Shown here piece by piece: positions 28,789 to 37,568 of a DNA stretch of 64,000 nucleotides. How positions within the stretch are numbered: the first letter of the stretch is position 1; each line of letters opens with the position of its first letter. The stretch is from Marinomonas phaeophyticola (lineage in GTDB: Bacteria > Pseudomonadota > Gammaproteobacteria > Pseudomonadales > Marinomonadaceae). The notes below the pieces were generated by a model, which saw only the letters and a list, made by a program, of their open reading frames with translations, searched no databases and was not told the DNA's origin. Position numbers and translations under genes: made by a program. Location of the stretch: contig NZ_JAPUBN010000024.1 in the NCBI RefSeq assembly GCF_026966905.1, forward strand, positions 62,001-126,000, given 5' to 3'.

Positions 28789-30299
28789 ACCGAGTCCTCC
28801 CTGTACGGATTTATTACGTAACTACATGCGTCAGATAAATGTCTTAACATTCCCATTTGATAGAGCAAACTCGCCAAGTTTTTTGAATTTCGATTTAAAT
28901 CCCTCTGAATCAATTCACGTTCATTATCGGGTGAAGTATCTACATAGATTGAATACTGAACTCTTAGTTGTTTAACGAAATTACTAAACTCTACTCGTTT
29001 CTCATTCCCAAGAATGGTAACTACAAGAGAGTGGAGAAAATCTTCAGTTAAAACATATCTATAGCTACGAGTATTCTTTTTTGACAAAAAGCCAATTTGT
29101 CTAAAACAAACATTAGAGTAATTTGAAATATGGCTAGCTAAATAGGACTCAGCGTATGACAACTCTTCCTTAGATTTGTTTATCCTCTCAGTTTCTTCCT
29201 CTAAATCTATAACGTCTTCGTATAAATCTATTATTTCATCAGCTCGAAGTGTCAAACTTCTTTTTAACTTATTACGTTGTGCTGAGATACTCTGAATAGA
29301 TGATTTTCGTATACTGTTGGTCGCCTTAGAAAGTACCTCGACAAGGTAAGAAGGTTTTTTCAATTCAGCCGGATTTGGGGATTTATGGTAAGTTTCACCT
29401 ATAGATAGAACATAATTACCAATGTGATATCCTACCATATCAATCATAACTTTAACTTTATCTAACCTTTCTAGTTCAAGTGATAATACCTTTGAAAGAT
29501 CATTCGCAAAGTCTGTAAAAATAGGAAGTTTTTGATAAGGTAAATAACCTAGATCTTTTCGGCTTTCCTCACGTAATTGAATCCTTTCTTCTTCACGAAC
29601 TAAAAGGTTAGCTAGTTTTGCGAAAGAATTATCCTGCTTATCTAGCCATAGCTCAAAATACTTTTCTAACTCTCCACAAACTTCATTTCCTGCTCTACAA
29701 AGCATTAAATACGCTAATTCACCACCCCGACAAAAGAACCTTCTATCTTCTGTTGACTTTCTATTATCAAAATCACACCAAATATAGTCAGATGAAATCG
29801 GATAAATAAATTTTGATGTCCATCGTTTATTTGATAATGGGTCAAAAGTTAATGAGCTTAAAATTTTTATAGCATTATAGAAGCTTTCAAAAGAAGAAAA
29901 GCTGCTTTTCAAATGCTCTATATCCTCATCTTTAAATTGGAATAACTCGCCATTTATCCCTCTAAGATACTTGAATTGACGCTCCCACCTATCTTCCTCT
30001 GAAAGGTCTGAGTTAATGAGTGTTTCTAATATTTCATTCTGATAAATTAAAATTCTTAATTTAAAAAACTGCCTATGTTTAAAATATAGAGTTTTATTGT
30101 CTGGAGAGAAAATTGAGCTTATTAGCCCTGCGCGTTTAGCCTGAAGTTGGCTTTCAATAACGCATAATAACTCAAAGAAAATTATTGAAGGTGTTTGATC
30201 TGTTCTGAACCTATGTCCCCACATATTTTCAATAATTGGAATATGCTTGATTCCGTATTTTTTCATCAATTCTGAAGAGTATGTGTGTAAACTATCCAT
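28785..30299 (-). CDS. sspG: PT-dependent restriction protein SspG/DptG
   Basis: This 504-residue protein lies between sspF and sspH and corresponds to DptG in position and length. It has no Walker motif and no obvious nuclease signature. It is rich in charged residues, with a helical, possibly coiled-coil segment around residues 355-385 (DLYEDVIDLEEETERINKSKEEL). It overlaps sspF by 8 bp and sspH by 4 bp, so the three are translated as one coupled unit. Assignment rests on operon position plus the general pattern of the family. The biochemical role of this subunit is not established here. Confidence 0.78.
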   Translation of the reverse strand: MDSLHTYSSELMKKYGIKHIPIIENMWGHRFRTDQTPSIIFFELLCVIESQLQAKRAGLISSIFSPDNKTLYFKHRQFFKLRILIYQNEILETLINSDLSEEDRWERQFKYLRGINGELFQFKDEDIEHLKSSFSSFESFYNAIKILSSLTFDPLSNKRWTSKFIYPISSDYIWCDFDNRKSTEDRRFFCRGGELAYLMLCRAGNEVCGELEKYFELWLDKQDNSFAKLANLLVREEERIQLREESRKDLGYLPYQKLPIFTDFANDLSKVLSLELERLDKVKVMIDMVGYHIGNYVLSIGETYHKSPNPAELKKPSYLVEVLSKATNSIRKSSIQSISAQRNKLKRSLTLRADEIIDLYEDVIDLEEETERINKSKEELSYAESYLASHISNYSNVCFRQIGFLSKKNTRSYRYVLTEDFLHSLVVTILGNEKRVEFSNFVKQLRVQYSIYVDTSPDNERELIQRDLNRNSKNLASLLYQMGMLRHLSDACSYVINPYREDSV

Positions 30300-32100
30300 G
30301 ATTCACCTTTAGGGTTGAGGTTCTAAACTCTCCATCCTTTATCGTATATGTTTCAATTCTTTTTCCACTTAATTTACTAGTATTGCTAATTTGTGATGCT
30401 AATTTTGATCTAAAAATCAGTAGTTTTTTGTAAAGTCTGGGGTTGGTTGTGTTTGGCGGGGACCCTTTAGATATTCTGTATAAAAAGTCAAATAACTCAA
30501 CTGTCAAAGAAAGCTTCAAAGAAGTATTCCTATCAATATCAAATACAATAACAGGTTCAATTCGTGATCCTGTCAGCTCAAAATCACCTTTTACTTTAGT
30601 AATATAAATATCTCTATCTCTTATCTCATCTCCATGAAATATTGATATAGGCGTGATAGAACCTTGGTCTTTTTCTGGTATATAAAGTCGATCTTTACCT
30701 GTATTTTCAGAAATATACCTCCCATGAAAGATTCTATTAAGTGCTAATACAATGAGGGAGATTAAATCAATATTATGACAGTTATCGCGTTCTTGAAGCT
30801 CATCAAAAACCATGCTTTTGAAGTATGAAAAACTTGAAAACTTTTGTAAATCTAATGCCTTATTATCACCATTTTGATAACAATAAAGTTGGATTCTGGA
30901 GCGTCTAACAATTGCTCCCCATAATTCAGAATCAATATCCAAGTCATTAGCTTTTTTGGAATTAAATAAATCATTAAAGTCATCTAGAGGTATTGCAATT
31001 TTTCTTTCTGATTTATTTTTAAGATAATTATCCCAATGGTTTGTAGATAATTCACCGAACATTAATTTATTGATTTCAGAGTATGGTCTTGCATTGTTCA
31101 TCTTATGCTGTCCAAGATTCATACCCCAAAAACCAACTTCTACTGTTGATTCGTAATCAAATTCATCAAAAGAATTAGCTTTGCTGACTCGCGTACAATT
31201 AAAAATAGGATAATTTGTATCTTTCTTAGTTGCTCTTAAATGCTTAGCCTTAGGAGTAGATGCTAAAATTGTATTAGTGGCTAAATTTAGTAACTCTCTA
31301 ATTGTAAAGTGTTCGTTATTCAACTGAAGTAACAGAATAATATCACTTAAGTTATCCCTTATGTTTTTTTGCGTTTTTAAAAGGTTGTATTTGTTATAAA
31401 TTGGGCAAGTAGTCGTAATCTTCCCTTCACATGAGTCGCAGCCTTCCCAACCAGAATGTTCGATAATCTCATCTAATATTAGAGAAAAATTTTCCTTTGC
31501 ATTGAGCTTAGATAAATTAATTAGCTTAATTAGCTCTTGTTGCTCACAATTACTAAAACCAAGATTAATTTTGTCTTCAATGATCTCTTTTAGCTGAGAG
31601 GCTCTTTTTTCAGACTCTTCATTTTGAGAGGTTAAGATAAAATTGTCGATTTCTTCTACTAAAATCCCATCATTAACAGCAATTAGTATCGGTTTATTTG
31701 AAACACCATTAACTAAAACGTTTAATAGCTCTTGAATTACTAACGACTTCTCATCTTGCAATTCTGAAAAATCTTTGACTATAGTGCGTTCCGAAGAACA
31801 AAAATAGCTTTTAGCATTCCATTTATCCTCATCGAAGGAATCACCATCTATTTGTTTGACAATATCTCTACATAACTTAGTTTTTCCGTCACCGGCTGTT
31901 CCTGTGAGTATTATTACTCCGTGAGCATCTTCAGGTTCAAACTGCTGAGTAATTTGTTTTTGCCATTCAAATTGTATATCTAAGGGCTCACCAAGTCCTA
32001 AGCTTGATGCAACCTTTCTAACATATTCATCTTGAATCTGATTCTTTCCCTGACAATACCCCTCTAAATATTTAATCCACTTATTTTGCTTCCAAATCAT
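30292..32100 (-). CDS. sspF: PT-dependent restriction protein SspF/DptF, P-loop ATPase
   Basis: The first gene of the leftward sspFGH operon encodes 602 residues. A Walker A motif, ILTGTAGDGKTKL, is at 64-76, and a possible Walker B is in PILIAVNDGILVEEID near 145. A Cys cluster, GCDSCEGKITTTC, near 219-231 could bind a metal. The protein fits DptF, the ATPase of PT-dependent restriction systems. AGGGAT lies 6 bp before the ATG. The promoter must lie in the 206-bp gap shared with sspB, where a LexA-type box is found. Confidence 0.83.
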   Translation of the reverse strand: MIWKQNKWIKYLEGYCQGKNQIQDEYVRKVASSLGLGEPLDIQFEWQKQITQQFEPEDAHGVIILTGTAGDGKTKLCRDIVKQIDGDSFDEDKWNAKSYFCSSERTIVKDFSELQDEKSLVIQELLNVLVNGVSNKPILIAVNDGILVEEIDNFILTSQNEESEKRASQLKEIIEDKINLGFSNCEQQELIKLINLSKLNAKENFSLILDEIIEHSGWEGCDSCEGKITTTCPIYNKYNLLKTQKNIRDNLSDIILLLQLNNEHFTIRELLNLATNTILASTPKAKHLRATKKDTNYPIFNCTRVSKANSFDEFDYESTVEVGFWGMNLGQHKMNNARPYSEINKLMFGELSTNHWDNYLKNKSERKIAIPLDDFNDLFNSKKANDLDIDSELWGAIVRRSRIQLYCYQNGDNKALDLQKFSSFSYFKSMVFDELQERDNCHNIDLISLIVLALNRIFHGRYISENTGKDRLYIPEKDQGSITPISIFHGDEIRDRDIYITKVKGDFELTGSRIEPVIVFDIDRNTSLKLSLTVELFDFLYRISKGSPPNTTNPRLYKKLLIFRSKLASQISNTSKLSGKRIETYTIKDGEFRTSTLKVNHG

Positions 32101-32207
32101 AATTATCCCTATTCTGAATCTAAAACTTAATGCATTGCATAATATGGCGTCATAAACATATTAAATTAAATTATCAAGGGTTTAAATATAAACTTACACA
32201 GCCAATA

Positions 32208-32223
32208 CTGTATATAAAAACAG
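32208..32223. promoter_or_regulatory. Candidate LexA (SOS) box between sspF and sspB
   Basis: CTGTATATAAAAACAG matches the gammaproteobacterial LexA consensus CTG-N10-CAG with an A/T-alternating core. The flanking bases (TA before, TTA after) also fit, and it closely resembles the E. coli recN operator. It lies 84 bp before the sspB start and 108 bp before the sspF start. The TATATAAA inside it could be the -10 element of a promoter, so bound repressor would block transcription. The match is visible; SOS control of both operons is inferred. Confidence 0.6.
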
Positions 32224-32306
32224 TTAAACAAGAAAAATAGCTTTAATCAATCAACTTAACAATATATCATTGCCTCTGGACAAGTTCTCCAGGAGTAGTC
32301 TCAAGC

Positions 32307-33263
32307 ATGAAAGCTAAATTTACAGGACATGACACCTTCCCTTTACGTTATGGATGGTTATTTAAAGCTATTAATCATTTGAATTCAAACGGCAAGTTTT
32401 CGAGCTCTGACGAAGAAAATATTCGTCATTCAATTGTTGAGCTAGGTGTCGGGAAAAATATGGTTAAGGCTATTCAATATTGGGCTGAATCAAGTAATAT
32501 AATTAAAAATGAAAGAGAAAATGGCTCATATAGTCATGTCATATCAGACAATGGTGTATACCTTTTTGGTAATGGACTTGATGAGAGTGGAAAAGACCCT
32601 TACCTAGAATTAGCTGGTTCAATTTGGCTACTGCATTTTTGGCTAAATTTTAACAGAGATCAACTCACCGCTTACCGTTACTTTTTTAATTATGCGAATG
32701 TACAGCACTTTGAAAAATCAAAGCTTGTAGATGACTGTTACGAAGATGCAAAACGCTTAGTAAAAAATGAGATTGGAAATAGCTCTACAATTAAAAAAGA
32801 TATCGATTGCTTTTTGAACACATACAGTAAAAAGCTTAACACCGGAACATCTAAAAAAAGTACTAAGGTGGATGAAGACCACTTTACCTCTCCGCTTTCA
32901 GAACTAAATTTAATACAAGAAAATGGGGGCGGCTTCTATATCAGCAATTTAAGTGAAAGGCCTGAATTGCCTGTTGAGGTTTTCACTTTTGCTTTATTGG
33001 AATTTTTTAAAATTGAAACAGAAGAGTCTAATGTAAGTACAATTGATTTTGATTCGTTACTCACTAAACCCTGCTCACCTGGAAGAATATTTCGTCTTTC
33101 AGAGTCTGGCCTAGGTCAAAAACTAGATGAAATTCAAGAATTTACAAATAAAGAAGTATCGTGGGTTGACTCTCTAGGGTTGAGGCAGGTAAACGTATCA
33201 AATACCGCTAAAAATAATACCATCAATTACCTAAATAACTATTATGGTAAGTACAATGTCTGA
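32307..33263 (+). CDS. sspB: SspB, DUF4007 DNA-nicking protein of PT modification
   Basis: This is a 318-residue DUF4007 protein. Its N-terminus, KFTGHDTFPLRYGWLFKAI, followed by VELGVGKNMVKAIQYW, is the family hallmark. In the Vibrio Ssp system SspB nicks one DNA strand at the site to be sulfurated, which distinguishes this module from the double-strand DndBCDE machinery. It is the first gene of sspBCD. AGGAG lies about 11 bp upstream of the ATG. Its last 8 bp overlap the preferred start of sspC. Confidence 0.87.
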   Translation: MKAKFTGHDTFPLRYGWLFKAINHLNSNGKFSSSDEENIRHSIVELGVGKNMVKAIQYWAESSNIIKNERENGSYSHVISDNGVYLFGNGLDESGKDPYLELAGSIWLLHFWLNFNRDQLTAYRYFFNYANVQHFEKSKLVDDCYEDAKRLVKNEIGNSSTIKKDIDCFLNTYSKKLNTGTSKKSTKVDEDHFTSPLSELNLIQENGGGFYISNLSERPELPVEVFTFALLEFFKIETEESNVSTIDFDSLLTKPCSPGRIFRLSESGLGQKLDEIQEFTNKEVSWVDSLGLRQVNVSNTAKNNTINYLNNYYGKYNV

Positions 33264-36200
33264 CTCTATGATCTCAATAAATCAACGATATAAAAGCTCT
33301 ACTCGCATCGATATTGATAGTCTCGATTTCAAACCTTTTATTGATGATTTTATCTTCCATGGTACAGCAATAAATACTCTTGACACTATTAGCAGGGAAT
33401 ATAACAGCAGTAGTCAACGCTCTTATACCATTACCGGTCCATATGGCTCAGGCAAATCAACTGTAGCGTTATTCTTATCTTGCCTGTTGTCCACTGACAC
33501 AGAATTAAGAGAGCATGCATTACAGAAACTTATCAACTCTCAAGACATTATTACTAATCTCGAGCAGAAATTTAATATTACTCACGGGTGGAAAACAATA
33601 AATCACGTTTGTGGTCTTGAAGCACCTGCAAACAGTATTCTAGAAAGCCTACTCACTGCCTATAACATTCCCTTTAATTTAGAAGAAATTTCAATACTAA
33701 ACGACGATGAATGTTTAACTAAAATCAAAGATCTTCTTCAAAGAGATACGGACGGCGAAGATGGCGTTTTAATTCTATTGGATGAAATGGGCAAAGCGCT
33801 AGATCATCAGTCTCGTTCAAATAAAGACCTTCATTTATTCCAGTCTCTAGCTGATATAGTACAGCAAGCTAAACACCCAGTTTTATTAGTCGGTTTTTTA
33901 CATCAAGCTTTTTCTGAATATGCAAAAAATAAAGATCTTAAAACCCAACAAGAATGGAGTAAAGTTCAAGGACGCTATCGAGATTTAAGCTTTAACCCGT
34001 CAATTGATGAGTCTCTCATTCTAGTAGGCGATTCAATCCATCGGTCACCTAATATTACGCAGGCCATTAAGACTAAACATAAAAGTTTAGTTGACGTTGT
34101 TAGCTCAGCCTTCGCAAATCAAAATAGAAACGTTAACGCTCTCAGTAACATTCTTCCATTAGATCCTATTGTAGGGCTACTACTTGGCCCTGTTTCTCGT
34201 CGACGTTTTTCTCAAAATGAGCGAAGTTTATTTGGTTTTTTAGCGTCTCATGAAAAGTGTGGTTTTCGTGAATTTTTAGAAAACAACTATAAAGAAACTC
34301 ATGAAGAGCTAAGCTTATACCGCCCAGAAATGTACTGGGATTATCTCTATCACAACTTACATCATCTTATTGTCACATCTCAAGACAGTAAAGCTTGGCT
34401 AGAAGGATGTGATGCGATTTATAGGGCCGAACAAAATGGTGATCAACTTCATATTCTTATTACAAAATTAATTGCCCTACTTACGATCTTTGGCTTTCAT
34501 CATCAGCTCCATGCGAAGCGTGATTTTATTAAAGAGTACTTTGTTCATAGAGGCTTCAACTCTAACGACATTGAAAAAGCTATTACAGAATTAGAAACAA
34601 GCACAGTTATCATCTATCGTCAGAAACATGATGCCTTATTTATTTTTCAGGGCAGTGATATAGATATAAACAACCTCATAAATGAGAGAATCGAGTCCAT
34701 CAGTCATGGTATTGACTGGACTGAAACCTGTAATATTCCACAAAGTATTTTAGCTACAGCGCATTATCACAAAACAGGCACAATGCGCTGGGCTACAACT
34801 AAGTTACTAAGTAAATTTAACGAGCAAACAATTGATAATATCGTATCAATACCAAAAACTGGTGAAGCTTTCGCGACGTTTATTTTATGTGCGAACGACT
34901 CTCTAGCTAAAACTATACAAGAATATGCAATCAACACTCCCTTTGCAGTGATAGGAACAGCTAAAGATCTAAACGCTTTAAAAAATTCAGCTATTGAACT
35001 AATCGCTTTAAAACAAATTATTAAAGAAGAGCAAAAAATATCTCACGACTTAATCGCTAAAAATGAGCTTGAAAATCGTATTAAGTTTACGCAAACAAAC
35101 GTTGATGCAGCTTTACAAGATGCATATGCAAATGCAAATTGGACTTATTGTGCAAAAAAATTACCGTCTTCTCCATTAACTAAAATAGCATCTGATATTG
35201 CGGATTCCATATTTTTTAAATCGCCTTCCGTAATAAACGAACTAGTCAATCGCTCAAAACCATCAGGTAGCGCCAATAGCGCTATCCGTAAGTTAATGAA
35301 TGCTATGTTTGAGTACGGTGACAAACATGATTTAGGTTTTGACGAAAAGACATTTCCACCAGAGAAAGGTTTATATTTATCATGTTTAAAAAGTAAGGGA
35401 TGGCATTGTGAAACATCTGAAGGCTATTTATTTCCAAATAGTTGGAGTCACGATGCAATCGCAGCAAATCCAAAGATGCATGCATTATTTGAAAGTGGTT
35501 TCGAGTTTATAAAAAAACACTCTACTCACAAACAAGTAACAATGGCAGAACTTTATGACATGTGGATGCTACCGCCTTACGGGTTAACAGCGGGTCTTTG
35601 CAGGATTTATGGCTTAGCGCTTTTAAAAGCCCTTGAAGGCCAAGTTGCATTTTATGACTGGGACTCTACTAACCAGTTTATTTTTATACCTGAACTTGAT
35701 GAAGAGCTAGTCAACAAAATATATAAGCATCCTAATGAAGCAGGTGTAAGGTATTTTGAAATTTCTGAAATACAAAGTCACCTACTTGATAATCTGGCAC
35801 AAGCAACTCTTGGAGAGACTAAAAATGATGCCGTCATTTTAAATATAGCCAAACATATCGTCGGTATTGTTCATAAACTCCCTACTTGGGTTAAAAAAAC
35901 CAGCGGTGAAAGTTTCACAAATAGCAAAGCAAACGGTCTAACAAAACAAGCAAGAGACTTTAGAAATAAAGTGATTGCAGCCAATGACCCATATAAATTA
36001 ATACTTGATGACCTACCTGCAGTATTTGGTTTTCAGAAAGACGACCCTACTCTAGAAGATAAACTTGGTCACAATTTAAAAACTGCAATTGAGGATTTAA
36101 GTGCCCAACACGAAACATTACTTACAGGGTTTCAAGAAGTTATAAAGAACATGTTGGGAGAAGATTTTAACGATCAGTTAAAAGAACGCTGTAATTTTGT

Positions 36201-36645
36201 AGAAAAAATAGCTAAACGTCCAAAAGTAAAAGATTTAGCCAAACGTATATCACAATACATTGAAGGCAAAGCTAAATTTGAATTTGTGATCAATATACTG
36301 ACAGGTGTCCCTGAACGAAATTGGACGGATAAATTTTTACGTAATGGATTCGACGAATTACAAAACTTGTGTGTACAATTTAGACGCATTGAGTCGTTTG
36401 GTAACTTACAAACACAAGGCACATCGAAGCCACTCTCATTTATTACCACCGATAAAAATGGCAATCATCAAGAATTCGGTAGTTTTATAAAACATAACTT
36501 AGATAATGATAGTGATGTGCAAGACGCAATAAATAGTATTAAAGTATCTATATCAAATATACCTAAAGAAAAGCAGCTTGCAGCACTGACGCACTTATTA
36601 GCTAACTTGATGGATCAAACAGAATCAGAGGTAATTGATGACTGA
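33256..36645 (+). CDS. sspC: SspC, large ATPase of PT modification
   Basis: The protein has 1129 residues from the ATG at 33256. ATGs at 33244 and 33268 are alternatives. A P-loop, TITGPYGSGKSTVALF, lies near residues 58-73 and a Walker B, VLILLDEMGKAL, near 171-182. The rest is helical without recognised domains. SspC supplies ATPase activity to SspABCD. In sequence style it resembles large P-loop proteins of other defence systems such as BrxC, but its place between the DUF4007 and PAPS-reductase-like genes identifies SspC. It overlaps sspD by 8 bp. Confidence 0.84.
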   Translation: MSDSMISINQRYKSSTRIDIDSLDFKPFIDDFIFHGTAINTLDTISREYNSSSQRSYTITGPYGSGKSTVALFLSCLLSTDTELREHALQKLINSQDIITNLEQKFNITHGWKTINHVCGLEAPANSILESLLTAYNIPFNLEEISILNDDECLTKIKDLLQRDTDGEDGVLILLDEMGKALDHQSRSNKDLHLFQSLADIVQQAKHPVLLVGFLHQAFSEYAKNKDLKTQQEWSKVQGRYRDLSFNPSIDESLILVGDSIHRSPNITQAIKTKHKSLVDVVSSAFANQNRNVNALSNILPLDPIVGLLLGPVSRRRFSQNERSLFGFLASHEKCGFREFLENNYKETHEELSLYRPEMYWDYLYHNLHHLIVTSQDSKAWLEGCDAIYRAEQNGDQLHILITKLIALLTIFGFHHQLHAKRDFIKEYFVHRGFNSNDIEKAITELETSTVIIYRQKHDALFIFQGSDIDINNLINERIESISHGIDWTETCNIPQSILATAHYHKTGTMRWATTKLLSKFNEQTIDNIVSIPKTGEAFATFILCANDSLAKTIQEYAINTPFAVIGTAKDLNALKNSAIELIALKQIIKEEQKISHDLIAKNELENRIKFTQTNVDAALQDAYANANWTYCAKKLPSSPLTKIASDIADSIFFKSPSVINELVNRSKPSGSANSAIRKLMNAMFEYGDKHDLGFDEKTFPPEKGLYLSCLKSKGWHCETSEGYLFPNSWSHDAIAANPKMHALFESGFEFIKKHSTHKQVTMAELYDMWMLPPYGLTAGLCRIYGLALLKALEGQVAFYDWDSTNQFIFIPELDEELVNKIYKHPNEAGVRYFEISEIQSHLLDNLAQATLGETKNDAVILNIAKHIVGIVHKLPTWVKKTSGESFTNSKANGLTKQARDFRNKVIAANDPYKLILDDLPAVFGFQKDDPTLEDKLGHNLKTAIEDLSAQHETLLTGFQEVIKNMLGEDFNDQLKERCNFVEKIAKRPKVKDLAKRISQYIEGKAKFEFVINILTGVPERNWTDKFLRNGFDELQNLCVQFRRIESFGNLQTQGTSKPLSFITTDKNGNHQEFGSFIKHNLDNDSDVQDAINSIKVSISNIPKEKQLAALTHLLANLMDQTESEVIDD

Positions 36646-37534
36646 AAAAGTTAAACATGTATTGGGACTTTCTGGAGGCAAAGACAGTAGTGCCTTAGCC
36701 CTATTCGTTAAAGAGACATATCCAGAATTAGATGTAGAGTATTTTTTTACTGATACAGGCTATGAGCTACCCGAAACAAATGAGTTTATAGATCAACTTG
36801 AAGAAAAGTTAGGCTATATACACCGTTTAAATGCACGATCTTTAAATAATATTGAAGGACGTGGAGAAAAAGACTTCGCTCACCTTTTAAAAGAGCATGG
36901 GAACTATCTACCATCTCAACGAGATAGGTGGTGTACAGTTCAAATGAAACTAAAACCATTTGAACAATGGTTAGATAGTTTTATTAAAGACGGTTACAAA
37001 ATAAAAAACTATGTTGGTATTAGAGCGGATGAGCCTGAACGCTCTGGTTACATGACGATAGAAAAACCCATTGAATCAGTCTTTCCATTCAGAGAGCATG
37101 GCATCGTAAGAAGTGATATTGAAAACATTCTTCAACGTAATGGATTAGAGCTTCCGGAATATTATAAATGGCGCTCTCGATCGGGTTGTACTTTTTGCTT
37201 TTACCAAAGAAAAATTGAATGGGTAAAGCTTATGGAGAAACACCCAGATTTATTTGAGGAAGCAAAAGCCTTCGAAAAAGGCGATGCTAACAATACAACA
37301 GTAGGAGAACGTTTTTATTGGATGGGACAAGGGCAGCCTCTTGAGACTTTAGAGGAACCAGCTGTACAAATACGCATTATTGAGAATCATGAGAAAAAAG
37401 TTGAACGCTTTAATAAGAAAAAGCGTCGCAATGCTCTTCTAGACGACAAAGAAGGTTATTGCGAATTCAGTGAGCTCGATGATATATACGATGAAGCTGA
37501 GGGCGGTGGGGCTTGTGTAACATGCTATAAATGA
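36638..37534 (+). CDS. sspD: SspD, PAPS-reductase-like ATP pyrophosphatase
   Basis: This 298-residue member of the PP-loop/PAPS reductase superfamily is thought to activate the phosphate with ATP and accept sulfur from SspA. The PP-loop LSGGKDSSALALF is at 11-23. A family RWCTVQMKLKPF is near 95-107. Cys pairs GCTFCFYQ (near 183-190) and GACVTCYK (C-terminal) could hold an Fe-S cluster, as known for DndC. It is shorter than DndC (about 500 residues), as expected for SspD. The ATG at 36638 is chosen over the TTG at 36635. It converges on sspA with a 34-bp gap. Confidence 0.87.
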   Translation: MTEKVKHVLGLSGGKDSSALALFVKETYPELDVEYFFTDTGYELPETNEFIDQLEEKLGYIHRLNARSLNNIEGRGEKDFAHLLKEHGNYLPSQRDRWCTVQMKLKPFEQWLDSFIKDGYKIKNYVGIRADEPERSGYMTIEKPIESVFPFREHGIVRSDIENILQRNGLELPEYYKWRSRSGCTFCFYQRKIEWVKLMEKHPDLFEEAKAFEKGDANNTTVGERFYWMGQGQPLETLEEPAVQIRIIENHEKKVERFNKKKRRNALLDDKEGYCEFSELDDIYDEAEGGGACVTCYK

Positions 37535-37568
37535 TTAGGATGAATGTTGTATTTTTTTAGTTCAATAT

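Noticed and set aside
33256..36645. BrxC-like BREX ATPase as the identity of the large P-loop gene
   Set aside because: No pglX/pglZ/brxL genes are present. The neighbours are DUF4007 and PAPS-reductase-like genes, which define SspBCD.
32307..37534. Classical DndBCDE modification cluster
   Set aside because: DndB, DndD and DndE are absent. The PAPS-reductase-like protein is about 300 residues rather than about 500, and DUF4007 is present, so the Ssp type fits.
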